A model generated the notes under the pieces. That model searched no databases. It saw only the letters and a program-made list of their open reading frames with translations, and was not told the origin of the DNA. Shown piece after piece: positions 38,491 through 52,382 of a stretch of DNA of 64,000 nt. Where the stretch lies: assembly GCA_964057225.1 (NCBI GenBank), contig OZ059895.1, positions 10,726,001 to 10,790,000 of the forward strand, read 5' to 3'. The stretch's first letter is position 1; every line of letters begins with the position of its first letter. Both the position numbers and the translations under genes were made by a program. Origin of the DNA: Auanema rhodensis. Taxonomy: Eukaryota > Nematoda > Chromadorea > Rhabditida > Rhabditidae.

Positions 38491-41400
38491 GTTTTACTTA
38501 GATAGCTCAAACCACGGCAGCAAATTATCTTCAATCTTATTTCTATATTACAGTTATGAACCAGTAGTTAATGAACCTTCATGGCCCGGTTAGTAGTTGG
38601 ATCGGAGACGGCTTGGGAATCCCGGGTGGCGTAAGCTTTTCAAATTTTTTTAACAATCATAACACGTTAAAAGTACGCCATGCAGCTGATTTTTAATTTT
38701 GTCTCTTCCGTAACAAATTTATTCAATTTTCAAGCAGTTTTACTTAGATAGCTCAAACCACGGCAGCAAATTATCTTCAATCTTATTTCTATATTACAGT
38801 TATGAACCAGTAGTTAATGAACCTTCATGGCCCGGTTAGTAGTTGGATCGGAGACGGCTTTTGGAATCCCGGATGGCGTAAGCTTTTCAAATTTTTTTAA
38901 CAATCATAACACGTTGAAAGTACGCCATGCAGCTGATTTTCAATTTTATCTCTTCCGTAATAAATGTTTTCAATTTTCAAGCAGTCTTACTTAGATAGCA
39001 AAACCCAAGGCAGCAAATTATCTTTAATCTTGATTCTATATTACAGCTATGAACCAGTAGTTAATGAACCTTCATGGCCCGGTTAGTAGTTGGATCGGAG
39101 ACGGCTTGGGAATCCCGGGTGGCGTAAGCTTTTCAAATTTTTTTAACAATCATAACACGTTGAAAGTACGCCATTCAGCTGATTTTCAATTTTATCTCTT
39201 CCGTAATAAATGTTTTCAATTTTCAAGCAGTTTTACTTAGATAGCAAAACCCAAGGCAGCAAATTATCTTTAATCTTGATTCTATATTACAGCTATGAAC
39301 TAGTAGTTAATGAACCTCCATGGCCGGTTAGTAGTTGGATCGGAGACGGCTTGGGAATCCCGGGTGGCGTAAGCTTTTCAAATTTTTTTAACAATCATAA
39401 CACGTTAAAAGTACGCCATGCAGCTGATTTTTAATTTTGTCTCTTCCGTAACAAATTTATTCAATTTTCAAGCAGTTTTACTTAGATAGCTCAAACCACG
39501 GCAGCAAATTATCTTCAATCTTATTTCTATATTACAGTTATGAACCAGTAGTTAATGAACCTTCATGGCCCGGTTAGTAGTTGGATCGGAGACGGCTTTT
39601 GGAATCCCGGATGGCGTAAGCTTTTCAAATTTTTTTAACAATCATAACACGTTGAAAGTACGCCATGCAGCTGATTTTCAATTTTATCTCTTCCGTAATA
39701 AATGTTTTCAATTTTCAAGCAGTCTTACTTAGATAGCAAAACCCAAGGCAGCAAATTATCTTTAATCTTGATTCTATATTACAGCTATGAACCAGTAGTT
39801 AATGAACCTTCATGGCCCGGTTAGTAGTTGGATCGGAGACGGCTTGGGAATCCCGGGTGGCGTAAGCTTTTCAAATTTTTTTAACAATCATAACACGTTG
39901 AAAGTACGCCATTCAGCTGATTTTCAATTTTATCTCTTCCGTAATAAATGTTTTCAATTTTCAAGCAGTTTTACTTAGATAGCAAAACCCAAGGCAGCAA
40001 ATTATCTTTAATCTTGATTCTATATTACAGCTATGAACTAGTAGTTAATGAACCTCCATGGCCGGTTAGTAGTTGGATCGGAGACGGCTTGGGAATCCCG
40101 GGTGGCGTAAGCTTTTCAAATTTTTTTAACAATCATAACACGTTAAAAGTACGCCATGCAGCTGATTTTTAATTTTGTCTCTTCCGTAACAAATTTATTC
40201 AATTTTCAAGCAGTTTTACTTAGATAGCTCAAACCACGGCAGCAAATTATCTTCAATCTTATTTCTATATTACAGTTATGAACCAGTAGTTAATGAACCT
40301 TCATGGCCCGGTTAGTAGTTGGATCGGAGACGGCTTGGGAATCCCGGGTGGCGTAAGCTTTTCAAATTTTTTTAACAATCATAACACGTTAAAAGTACGC
40401 CATGCAGCTGATTTTTAATTTTGTCTCTTCCGTAACAAATTTATTCAATTTTCAAGCAGTTTTACTTAGATAGCTCAAACCACGGCAGCAAATTATCTTC
40501 AATCTTATTTCTATATTACAGTTATGAACCAGTAGTTAATGAACCTTCATGGCCCGGTTAGTAGTTGGATCGGAGACGGCTTTTGGAATCCCGGATGGCG
40601 TAAGCTTTTCAAATTTTTTTAACAATCATAACACGTTGAAAATACGCCATTCAGCTGATTTTCAATTTTATCTCTTCCGTAATAAATGTTTTCAATTTTC
40701 AAGCAGTCTTACTTAGATAGCAAAACCCAAGGCAGCAAATTATCTTTAATCTTGATTCTATATTACAGCTATGAACCAGTAGTTAATGAACCTTCATGGC
40801 CCGGTTAGTAGTTGGATCGGAGACGGCTTTTGGAATCCCGGATGGCGTAAGCTTTTCAAATTTTTTTAACAATCATAACACGTTGAAAATACGCCATTCA
40901 GCTGATTTTCAATTTTATCTCTTCCGTAATAAATGTTTTCAATTTTCAAGCAGTTTTACTTAGATAGCAAAACCCAAGGCAGCAAATTATCTTTAATCTT
41001 GATTCTATATTACAGCTATGAACTAGTAGTTAATGAACCTCCATGGCCGGTTAGTAGTTGGATCGGAGACGGCTTGGGAATCCCGGGTGGCGTAAGCTTT
41101 TCAAATTTTTTTAACAATCATAACACGTTAAAAGTACGCCATGCAGCTGATTTTTAATTTTGTCTCTTCCGTAACAAATTTATTCAATTTTCAAGCAGTT
41201 TTACTTAGATAGCTCAAACCACGGCAGCAAATTATCTTCAATCTTATTTCTATATTACAGTTATGAACCAGTAGTTAATGAACCTTCATGGCCCGGTTAG
41301 TAGTTGGATCGGAGACGGCTTGGGAATCCCGGGTGGCGTAAGCTTTTCAAATTTTTTTAACAATCATAACACGTTAAAAGTACGCCATGCAGCTGATTTT

Positions 41401-42000
41401 TAATTTTGTCTCTTCCGTAACAAATTTATTCAATTTTCAAGCAGTTTTACTTAGATAGCTCAAACCACGGCAGCAAATTATCTTCAATCTTATTTCTATA
41501 TTACAGTTATGAACCAGTAGTTAATGAACCTTCATGGCCCGGTTAGTAGTTGGATCGGAGACGGCTTTTGGAATCCCGGATGGCGTAAGCTTTTCAAATT
41601 TTTTTAACAATCATAACACGTTGAAAATACGCCATTCAGCTGATTTTCAATTTTATCTCTTCCGTAATAAATGTTTTCAATTTTCAAGCAGTCTTACTTA
41701 GATAGCAAAACCCAAGGCAGCAAATTATCTTTAATCTTGATTCTATATTACAGCTATGAACCAGTAGTTAATGAACCTTCATGGCCCGGTTAGTAGTTGG
41801 ATCGGAGACGGCTTTTGGAATCCCGGATGGCGTAAGCTTTTCAAATTTTTTTAACAATCATAACACGTTGAAAATACGCCATTCAGCTGATTTTCAATTT
41901 TATCTCTTCCGTAATAAATGTTTTCAATTTTCAAGCAGTCTTACTTAGATAGCAAAACCCAAGGCAGCAAATTATCTTTAATCTTGATTCTATATTACAG
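38490..42000 (+). repeat. 3-unit (738 bp) and 4-unit (985 bp) duplications marked by ggcttttgg
   Basis: The core variant ggcttttggaatcccgg occurs near 38858, 39596, 40579, 40824, 41563 and 41810 and I saw it nowhere else. A second local marker, gaactagtag, occurs near 39296, 40034 and 41019. Offsets of 738 bp (39210 to 39948) and 985 bp (39948 to 40933, 40933 to 41918) describe the block. It is a small, clearly bounded patch of recent amplification. Confidence 0.8.
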
Positions 42001-43794
42001 CTATGAACCAGTAGTTAATGAACCTCCATGGCCGGTTAGTAGTTGGATCGGAGACGGCTTGGGAAACCCGGGTGGCGTAAGCTTTTCAAATTTTTTTAAC
42101 AATCATAACACGTTAAAAGTACGCCATGCAGCTGATTTTTAATTTTGTCTTTTCCGTAACAAATGTTTCCAATTTTCAAGCAGTTTTACTTAGATAGCTC
42201 AACCCAAGGCAGCAAATTATCTTTAATCTTATTTCTATATTACAGTTATGAACCAGTAGTTAATGAACCTTCATGGCCCGGTTAGTAGTTGGATCGGAGA
42301 CGGCTTGGGAATCCCGGGTGGTGTAAGCTTTTCAAATTTTTTTAACAATCATAACACGTTGAAAGTACGCCATGCAGCTGATTTTCAATTTTATCTCTTC
42401 CGTAATAAATGTTTTCATTTTTCAAGCAGTCTTACTTAGATAGCAAAACCCAAGGCAGCAAATTATCTTTAATCTTGATTCTACATTACAGCTATGAACC
42501 AGTAGTTAATGAACCTCCATGGCCGGTTAGTAGTTGGATCGGAGACGGCTTGGGAATCCCGGGTGGCGTAAGCTTTTCAAATTTTTTTAACAATCATAAC
42601 ACGTTAAAAGTACGCCATGCAGCTGATTTTTAATTTTGTCTCTTCCGTAACAAATTTATTCAATTTTCAAGCAGTTTTACTTAGATAGCTCAAACCACGG
42701 CAGCAAATTATCTTCAATCTTATTTCTATATTACAGTTATGAACCAGTAGTTAATGAACCTTCATGGCCCGGTTAGTAGTTGGATCGGAGACGGCTTTAG
42801 GAATCCCGGATGGCGTAAGCTTTTCAAATTTTTTTAACAATCATAACACGTTGAAAATACGCCATTCAGCTGATTTTCAATTTTATCTCTTCCGTAATAA
42901 ATGTTTTCAATTTTCAAGCAGTCTTACTTAGATAGCAAAACCCAAGGCAGCAAATTATCTTTAATCTTGATTCTATATTACAGCTATGAACCAGTAGTTA
43001 ATGAACCTCCATGGCCGGTTAGTAGTTGGATCGGAGACGGCTTGGAAAACCCGGGTGGCGTAAGCTTTTCAAATTTTTTTAACAATCATAACACGTTAAA
43101 AGTACGCCATGCAGCTGATTTTTAATTTTGTCTTTTCCGTAACAAATTTATTCAATTTTCAAGCAGTTTTACTTAGATAGCTCAAACCAAGGCAGCAAAT
43201 TATCTTCAATCTTATTTCTGTACTACAGTTATGAACCAGTAGTTAATGAACCTTCATGGCCCGGTTAGTAGTTGGATCGGAGACGGCTTGGGAATCCCGG
43301 ATGGCGTAAACTTTTCAAATTTTTTTAACAATCATAACATGTTGAAAGTACGCCATGCAGCTGATTTTTAATTTTATCTCTTCCGTAACAAATGTTTCCA
43401 ATTTTCAAGCAGTTTTACTTAGATAGCTCAACCCAAGGCAGCAAATTATCTTTGATCTTATTTCTATATTACAGTTATGAACCAGTAGTTAATGAACCTT
43501 CATGGCCCGGTTAGTAGTTGGATCGGAGACGGCTTGGGAATCCTGGGTGGCGTAAGCTTTTCAAATTTTTTTAACAATCATAACACGTTGAAAGTACGCC
43601 ATTCAGCTGATTTTCAATTTTATCTCTTCCGTAATAAATGTTTTCAATTTTCAAGCAGTTTTACTTAGATAGCTCAAACCACGGCAGCAAATTATCTTCA
43701 ATCTTATTTCTATATTACAGTTATGAACCAGTAGTTAATGAACCTTCATGGCCCGGTTAGTAGTTGGATCGGAGACGGCTTGGGAATCCCGGAT

Positions 43795-45005
43795 GGCGTA
43801 AACTTTTCAAATTTTTTTAACAATCATAACACGTTGAAAGTACGCCATGCAGCTGATTTTTAATTTTATCTCTTCCGTAACAAATGTTTCCAATTTTCAA
43901 GCAGTTTTACTTAGATAGCTCAACCCAAGGCAGCAAATTATCTTTAATCTTATTTCTATATTACAGTTATGAACCAGTAGTTAATGAACCTTCATGGCCC
44001 GGTTAGTAGTTGGATCGGAGACGGCTTGGGAATCCCGGGTGGTGTAAGCTTTTCAAATTTTTTTAACAATCATAACACGTTGAAAGTACGCCATGCAGCT
44101 GATTTTCAATTTTATCTCTTCCGTAATAAATGTTTTCATTTTTCAAGCAGTCTTACTTAGATAGCTCAAACCACGGCAGCAAATTATCTTCAATCTTATT
44201 TCTATATTACAGTTATGAACCAGTAGTTAATGAACCTCCATGGCCGGTTAGTAGTAGGATCGGAGACGGCTTGGGAATCCCGGATGGCGTAAACTTTTCA
44301 AATTTTTTTAACAATCATAACACGTTGAAAGTACGCCATGCAGCTGATTTTTAATTTTATCTCTTCCGTAACAAATGTTTCCAATTTTCAAGCAGTTTTA
44401 CTTAGATAGCTCAACCCAAGGCAGCAAATTATCTTTAATCTTATTTCTATATTACAGTTATGAACCAGTAGTTAATGAACCTTCATGGCCCGGTTAGTAG
44501 TTGGATCGGAGACGGCTTGGGAATCCCGGGTGGTGTAAGCTTCTCAAATTTTTTTAACAATCATAACACGTTGAAAGTACGCCATGCAGCTGATTTTCAA
44601 TTTTATCTCTTCCGTAATAAATGTTTTCATTTTTCAAGCAGTCTTACTTAGATAGCAAAACCCAAGGCAGCAAATTATCTTTAATCTTGATTCTATATTA
44701 CAGCTATGAACCAGTAGTTAATGAACCTCCATGGCCGGTTAGTAGTTGGATCGGAGACGGCTTTGGAATCCCGGGTGGCGTAAGCTTTTCAAATTTTTTT
44801 AACAATCATAACACGTTGAAAATACGCCATTCAGCTGATTTTCAATTTTATCTCTTCCGTAATAAATGTTTTCAATTTTCAAGCAGTCTCACTTAGATAG
44901 CAAAACCCAAGGCAGCAAATTATCTTTAATCTTGATTCTATATTACAGCTATGAACCAGTAGTTAATGAACCTCCATGGCCGGTTAGTAGTTGGATCGGA
45001 GACGG
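43795..45005 (+). repeat. 5-unit block, copy 1 (offset 1227 bp)
   Basis: Units here recur at +1227 bp, with gtaagcttctc at 44536 and 45763 and the ggctttggaatcccggg unit following in both. This copy has gtagtaggatcgg near 44251 where the other has gtagttggatcgg. The match ends where copy 1 has ggaaacccgggtggcgtaaac. Confidence 0.7.
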
Positions 45006-45021
45006 CTTGGGAAACCCGGGT

Positions 45022-46232
45022 GGCGTAAACTTTTCAAATTTTTTTAACAATCATAACACGTTGAAAGTACGCCATGCAGCTGATTTTTAATTTTATCTCT
45101 TCCGTAACAAATGTTTCCAATTTTCAAGCAGTTTTACTTAGATAGCTCAACCCAAGGCAGCAAATTATCTTTAATCTTATTTCTATATTACAGTTATGAA
45201 CCAGTAGTTAATGAACCTTCATGGCCCGGTTAGTAGTTGGATCGGAGACGGCTTGGGAATCCCGGGTGGTGTAAGCTTTTCAAATTTTTTTAACAATCAT
45301 AACACGTTGAAAGTACGCCATGCAGCTGATTTTCAATTTTATCTCTTCCGTAATAAATGTTTTCATTTTTCAAGCAGTCTTACTTAGATAGCTCAAACCA
45401 CGGCAGCAAATTATCTTCAATCTTATTTCTATATTACAGTTATGAACCAGTAGTTAATGAACCTCCATGGCCGGTTAGTAGTTGGATCGGAGACGGCTTG
45501 GGAATCCCGGATGGCGTAAACTTTTCAAAATTTTTTAACAATCATAACACGTTGAAAGTACGCCATGCAGCTGATTTTTAATTTTATCTCTTCCGTAACA
45601 AATGTTTCCAATTTTCAAGCAGTTTTACTTAGATAGCTCAACCCAAGGCAGCAAATTATCTTTAATCTTATTTCTATATTACAGTTATGAACCAGTAGTT
45701 AATGAACCTTCATGGCCCGGTTAGTAGTTGGATCGGAGACGGCTTGGGAATCCCGGGTGGTGTAAGCTTCTCAAATTTTTTTAACAATCATAACACGTTG
45801 AAAGTACGCCATGCAGCTGATTTTCAATTTTATCTCTTCCGTAATAAATGTTTTCAATTTTCAAGCAGTCTCACTTAGATAGCAAAACCCAAGGCAGCAA
45901 ATTATCTTTAATCTTGATTCTATATTACAGCTATGAACCAGTAGTTAATGAACCTCCATGGCCGGTTAGTAGTTGGATCGGAGACGGCTTTGGAATCCCG
46001 GGTGGCGTAAGCTTTTCAAATTTTTTTAACAATCATAACACGTTGAAAATACGCCATTCAGCTGATTTTCAATTTTATCTCTTCCGTAATAAATGTTTTC
46101 AATTTTCAAGCAGTCTCACTTAGATAGCAAAACCCAAGGCAGCAAATTATCTTTAATCTTGATTCTATATTACAGCTATGAACCAGTAGTTAATGAACCT
46201 CCATGGCCGGTTAGTAGTTGGATCGGAGACGG
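45022..46232 (+). repeat. 5-unit block, copy 2 (offset 1227 bp)
   Basis: This is the partner of the block before it. Near 45528 it has ttttcaaaattttttaac, an A for a T, not seen in copy 1. Part of the block (units at 45357 and 45848) is followed by similar units at 46338 and 46829, offset 981 bp, so the stretch was rearranged more than once. Confidence 0.7.
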
Positions 46233-47049
46233 CTTGGGAATCCCGGGTGGTGTAAGCTTCTCAAATTTTTTTAACAATCATAACACGTTGAAAGTACGCC
46301 ATGCAGCTGATTTTTAATTTTATCTCTTCCGTAATAAATGTTTTCATTTTTCAAGCAGTCTTACTTAGATAGCTCAAACCACGGCAGCAAATTATCTTCA
46401 ATCTTATTTCTATATTACAGTTATGAACCAGTAGTTAATGAACCTCCATGGCCGGTTAGTAGTTGGATCGGAGACGGCTTGGGAATCCCGGATGGCGTAA
46501 ACTTTTCAAATTTTTTTAACAATCATAACACGTTGAAAGTACGCCATGCAGCTGATTTTTAATTTTATCTCTTCCGTAACAAATGTTTCCAATTTTCAAG
46601 CAGTTTTACTTAGATAGCTCAACCCAAGGCAGCAAATTATCTTTAATCTTATTTCTATATTACAGTTATGAACCAGTAGTTAATGAACCTTCATGGCCCG
46701 GTTAGTAGTTGGATCGGAGACGGCTTGGGAATCCCGGGTGGTGTAAGCTTCTCAAATTTTTTTAACAATCATAACACGTTGAAAGTACGCCATGCAGCTG
46801 ATTTTCAATTTTATCTCTTCCGTAATAAATGTTTTCATTTTTCAAGCAGTCTTACTTAGATAGCAAAACCCAAGGCAGCAAATTATCTTTAATCTTGATT
46901 CTATATTACAGCTATGAACCAGTAGTTAATGAACCTCCATGGCCGGTTAGTAGTTGGATCGGAGACGGCTTTGGAAACCCGGGTGGCGTAAGCTTTTCAA
47001 ATTTTTTTAACAATCATAACACGTTAAAAGTACGCCATGCAGCTGATTT

Positions 47050-49700
47050 TTAATTTTGTCTCTTCCGTAACAAATGTTTCCAATTTTCAAGCAGTTTTAC
47101 TTAGATAGCTCAACCCAAGGCAGCAAATTATCTTTAATCTTATTTCTATATTACAGTTATGAACCAGTAGTTAATGAACCTTCATGGCCCGGTTAGTAGT
47201 TGGATCGGAGACGGCTTTGGGAATCCCGGATGGCGCAAGCTTTTCAAATTTTTTTAACAATCATAACACGTTGAAAATACGCCATTCAGCTGATTTTCAA
47301 TTTTATCTCTTCCGTAATAAATGTTTTCAATTTTCAAGCAGTCTTACTTAGATAGCAAAACCCAAGGCAGCAAATTATCTTTAATCTTGATTCTATATTA
47401 CAGCTATGAACCAGTAGTTAATGAACCTCCATGGCCGGTTAGTAGTTGGATCGGAGACGGCTTGGGAATCCCGGATGGCGTAAACTTTTCAAATTTTTTT
47501 AACAATCATAACACGTTGAAAGTACGCCATTCAGCTGATTTTCAATTTTATCTCTTCCGTAATAAATGTTTTCAATTTTCAAGCAGTTTTACTTAGATAG
47601 CTCAAACCACGGCAGCAAATTATCTTCAATCTTATTTCTATATTACAGTTATGAACCAGTAGTTAATGAACCTTCATGGCCCGGTTAGTAGTTGGATCGG
47701 AGACGGCTTGGGAATCCCGGATGGCGTAAACTTTTCAAATTTTTTTAACAATCATAACACGTTGAAAATACGCCATTCAGCTGATTTTCAATTTTATCTC
47801 TTCCGTAATAAATGTTTTCAATTTTCAAGCAGTCTTACTTAGATAGCAAAACCCAAGGCAGCAAATTATCTTTAATCTTGATTCTATATTACAGCTATGA
47901 ACCAGTAGTTAATGAACCTCCATGGCCGGTTAGTAGTTGGATCGGAGACGGCTTGGGAAACCCGGGTGGCGTAAACTTTTCAAATTTTTTTAACAATCAT
48001 AACACGTTGAAAGTACGCCATGCAGCTGATTTTTAATTTTATCTCTTCCGTAACAAATGTTTCCAATTTTCAAGCAGTTTTACTTAGATAGCTCAACCCA
48101 AGGCAGCAAATTATCTTTAATCTTATTTCTATATTACAGTTATGAACCAGTAGTTAATGAACCTTCATGGCCCGGTTAGTAGTTGGATCGGAGACGGCTT
48201 TGGGAATCCCGGATGGCGCAAGCTTTTCAAATTTTTTTAACAATCATAACACGTTGAAAATACGCCATTCAGCTGATTTTCAATTTTATCTCTTCCGTAA
48301 TAAATGTTTTCAATTTTCAAGCAGTCTTACTTAGATAGCAAAACCCAAGGCAGCAAATTATCTTCAGTCTTATTTCTATATTACAGTTATGAACCAGTTG
48401 TTAATGAACCTCCATGGCCGGTTAGTAGTTGGATCGGAGACGGCTTGGGAATCCTGGGTGGCGTAAGCTTCTCAAATTTTTTTAACAATCATAACATGTT
48501 GAAAGTACGCCATGCAGCTGATTTTTAATTTTATCTCTTCCGTAACAAATGTTTCCAATTTTCAAGCAGTTTTACTTAGATAGCTCAACCCAAGGCAGCA
48601 AATTATCTTTAATCTTATTTCTATATTACAGTTATGAACCAGTAGTTAATGAACCTTCATGGCCCGGTTAGTAGTTGGATCGGAGACGGCTTGGGAATCC
48701 CGGGTGGCGTAAGCTTTTCAAATTTTTTTAACAATCATAACACGTTGAAAGTACGCCATTCAGCTGATTTTCAATTTTATCTCTTCCGTAATAAATGTTT
48801 TCAATTTTCAAGCAGTCTTACTTAGATAGCAAATCCCAAGGCAGCAATTTATCTTTAATCTTGATTCTATATCACAGCTATGAACCAGTAGTTAATGAAC
48901 CTCCATGGCCGGTTAGTAGTTGGATCGGAGACGGCTTGGGAAACCCGGGTGGCGTAAACTTTTCAAATTTTTTTAACAATCATAACACGTTGAAAGTACG
49001 CCATGCAGCTGATTTTTAATTTTATCTCTTCCGTAACAAATGTTTCCAATTTTCAAGCAGTTTTACTTAGATAGCTCAACCCAAGGCAGCAAATTATCTT
49101 TAATCTTATTTCTATATTACAGTTATGAACCAGTAGTTAATGAACCTTCATGGCCCGGTTAGTAGTTGGATCGGAGACGGCTTTGGGAATCCCGGATGGC
49201 GCAAGCTTTTCAAATTTTTTTAACAATCATAACACGTTGAAAATACGCCATTCAGCTGATTTTCAATTTTATCTCTTCCGTAATAAATGTTTTCAATTTT
49301 CAAGCAGTCTTACTTAGATAGCAAAACCCAAGGCAGCAAATTATCTTCAGTCTTATTTCTATATTACAGTTATGAACCAGTTGTTAATGAACCTCCATGG
49401 CCGGTTAGTAGTTGGATCGGAGACGGCTTGGGAATCCTGGGTGGCGTAAGCTTCTCAAATTTTTTTAACAATCATAACATGTTGAAAGTACGCCATGCAG
49501 CTGATTTTTAATTTTATCTCTTCCGTAACAAATGTTTCCAATTTTCAAGCAGTTTTACTTAGATAGCTCAACCCAAGGCAGCAAATTATCTTTAATCTTA
49601 TTTCTATATTACAGTTATGAACCAGTAGTTAATGAACCTTCATGGCCCGGTTAGTAGTTGGATCGGAGACGGCTTGGGAATCCCGGGTGGCGTAAGCTTT
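47050..49700 (+). repeat. 4-unit repeat (~983 bp) marked by ggatggcgcaagc
   Basis: The variant ggatggcgcaagc appears near 47232, 48216 and 49199 only, spaced about 984 bp. Units beginning at 47812 and 48304 recur at 48795 and 49287. The unit at 48795 carries aaatcccaaggcagcaattt and tatatcacagc, changes that reappear in the 10-unit repeat to the right. Confidence 0.75.
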
Positions 49701-49924
49701 TCAAATTTTTTTAACAATCATAACACGTTGAAAGTACGCCATTCAGCTGATTTTCAATTTTATCTCTTCCGTAATAAATTTATTCAATTTTCAAGCAGTT
49801 TTACTTAGATAGCTCAAACCACGGCAGCAAATTATCTTCAATCTTATTTCTATATTACAGTTATGAACCAGTAGTTAATGAATCTTCATGGCCCGGTTAG
49901 TAGTTGGATCGGAGACGGCTTGGG

Positions 49925-52382
49925 AATCCCGGGTGGCGTAAGCTTTTCAAATTTTTTTAACAATCATAACACGTTAAAAGTACGCCATGCAGCTGATTTT
50001 TAATTTTGTCTCTTCCGTAACAAATTTATTCAATTTTCAAGCAGTTTTACTTAGATAGCTCAAACCACGGCAGCAAATTATCTTCAATCTTATTTCTATA
50101 TTACAGTTATGAACCAGTAGTTAATGAATCTTCATGGCCCGGTTAGTAGTTGGATCGGAGACGGCTTTGAGAATCCCGGATGGCGTAAGCTTTTCAAATT
50201 TTTTTAACAATCATAACACGTTGAAAATACGCCATTCAGCTGATTTTCAATTTTATCTCTTCCGTAATAAATGTTTTCAATTTTCAAGCAGTCTTACTTA
50301 GATAGCAAAACCCAAGGCAGCAAATTATCTTTAATCTTGATTCTATATTACAGCTATGAACCAGTAGTTAATGAACCTCCATGGCCGGTTAGTAGTTGGA
50401 TCGGAGACGGCTTGGGAAACCCGGGTGGCGTAAACTTTTCAAATTTTTTTAACAATCATAACACGTTGAAAGTACGCCATGCAGCTGATTTTTAATTTTA
50501 TCTCTTCCGTAACAAATGTTTCCAATTTTCAAGCAGTTTTACTTAGATAGCTCAACCCAAGGCAGCAAATTATCTTTAATCTTATTTCTATATTACAGTT
50601 ATGAACCAGTAGTTAATGAACCTTCATGGCCCGGTTAGTAGTTGGATCGGAGACGGCTTTGGGAATCCCGGATGGCGTAAGCTTTTCAAATTTTTTTAAC
50701 AATCATAACACGTTGAAAATACGCCATTCAGCTGATTTTCAATTTTATCTCTTCCGTAATAAATGTTTTCAATTTTCAAGCAGTCTTACTTAGATAGCAA
50801 AACCCAAGGCAGCAAATTATCTTTAATCTTGATTCTATATTACAGCTATGAACCAGTAGTTAATGAACCTCCATGGCCGGTTAGTAGTTGGATCGGAGAC
50901 GGCTTGGGAATCCCGGATGGCGTAAACTTTTCAAATTTTTTTAACAATCATAACACGTTGAAAGTACGCCATGCAGCTGATTTTTAATTTTATCTCTTCC
51001 GTAACAAATGTTTCCAATTTTCAAGCAGTTTTACTTAGATAGCAAAACCCAAGGCAGCAAATTATCTTTAATCTTGATTCTATATTACAGCTATGAACCA
51101 GTAGTTAATGAACCTCCATGGCCGGTTAGTAGTTGGATCGGAGACGGCTTGGGAATCCTGGGTGGCGTAAGCTTCTCAAATTTTTTTAACAATCATAACA
51201 CGTTAAAAGTACGCCATGCAGCTGATTTTTAATTTTGTCTCTTCCGTAACAAATTTATTCAATTTTCAAGCAGTTTTACTTAGATAGCTCAAACCACGGC
51301 AGCAAATTATCTTCAATCTTATTTCTATATTACAGTTATGAACCAGTAGTTAATGAACCTTCATGGCCCGGTTAGTAGTTGGATCGGAGACGGCTTTGGG
51401 AATCCCGGATGGCGTAAGCTTTTCAAATTTTTTTAACAATCATAACACGTTGAAAATACGCCATGCAGCTGATTTTTAATTTTATCTGTTCCGTAACAAA
51501 TGTTTTCAATTTTCAAGCAGTTTTACTTAGACAGCTCAACCCAAGGCAGCAAATTATCTCCAGTCTTATTTCTATATTACAGTTATGAACCAGTTGTTAA
51601 TGAACCTTCATGGCCCGGTTAGTAGTTGGATCGGAGACGGCTTGGGAATCCCGGATGGCGTAAACTTTTCAAATTTTTTTAACAATCATAACATGTTGAA
51701 AGTACGCCATGCAGCTCATTTTTAATTTTATCTCTTCCGTAACAAATGTTTCCAATTTTCAAGCAGTTTTACTTAGATAGCTCAACCCAAGGCAGCAAAT
51801 TATCTTCAGTCTTATTTCTATATTACAGTTATGAACCAGTTGTTAATGAACCTCCATGGCCGGTTAGTAGTTGGATCGGAGACGGCTTGGGAATCCTGGG
51901 TGGCGTAAGCTTCTCAAATTTTTTTAACAATCATAACATGTTGAAAGTACGCCATGCAGCTGATTTTTAATTTTATCTCTTCCGTAACAAATGTTTCCAA
52001 TTTTCAAGCAGTTTTACTTAGATAGCAAAACCCAAGGCAGCAAATTATCTTTAATCTTATTTCTATATTACAGTTATGAACCAGTAGTTAATGAACCTTC
52101 ATGGCCCGGTTAGTAGTTGGATCGGAGACGGCTTGGGAATCCCGGGTGGCGTAAGCTTTTCAAATTTTTTTAACAATCATAACACGTTGAAAGTACGCCA
52201 TTCAGCTGATTTTCAATTTTATCTCTTCCGTAATAAATGTTTTCAATTTTCAAGCAGTCTTACTTAGATAGCAAATCCCAAGGCAGCAATTTATCTTTAA
52301 TCTTGATTCTATATCACAGCTATGAACCAGTAGTTAATGAACCTCCATGGCCGGTTAGTAGTTGGATCGGAGACGGCTTTGG
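49925..52382 (+). repeat. 10-unit higher-order repeat, copy 1 (2458 bp)
   Basis: Marker changes recur at +2458 bp: gaatcttcatgg near 50128, ggctttgagaatcc near 50164, tatctgttccg near 51484, atctccagtc near 51557 and cagctcatttt near 51712. Each is rare outside this repeat, so the ten units move as one higher-order unit. Confidence 0.85.
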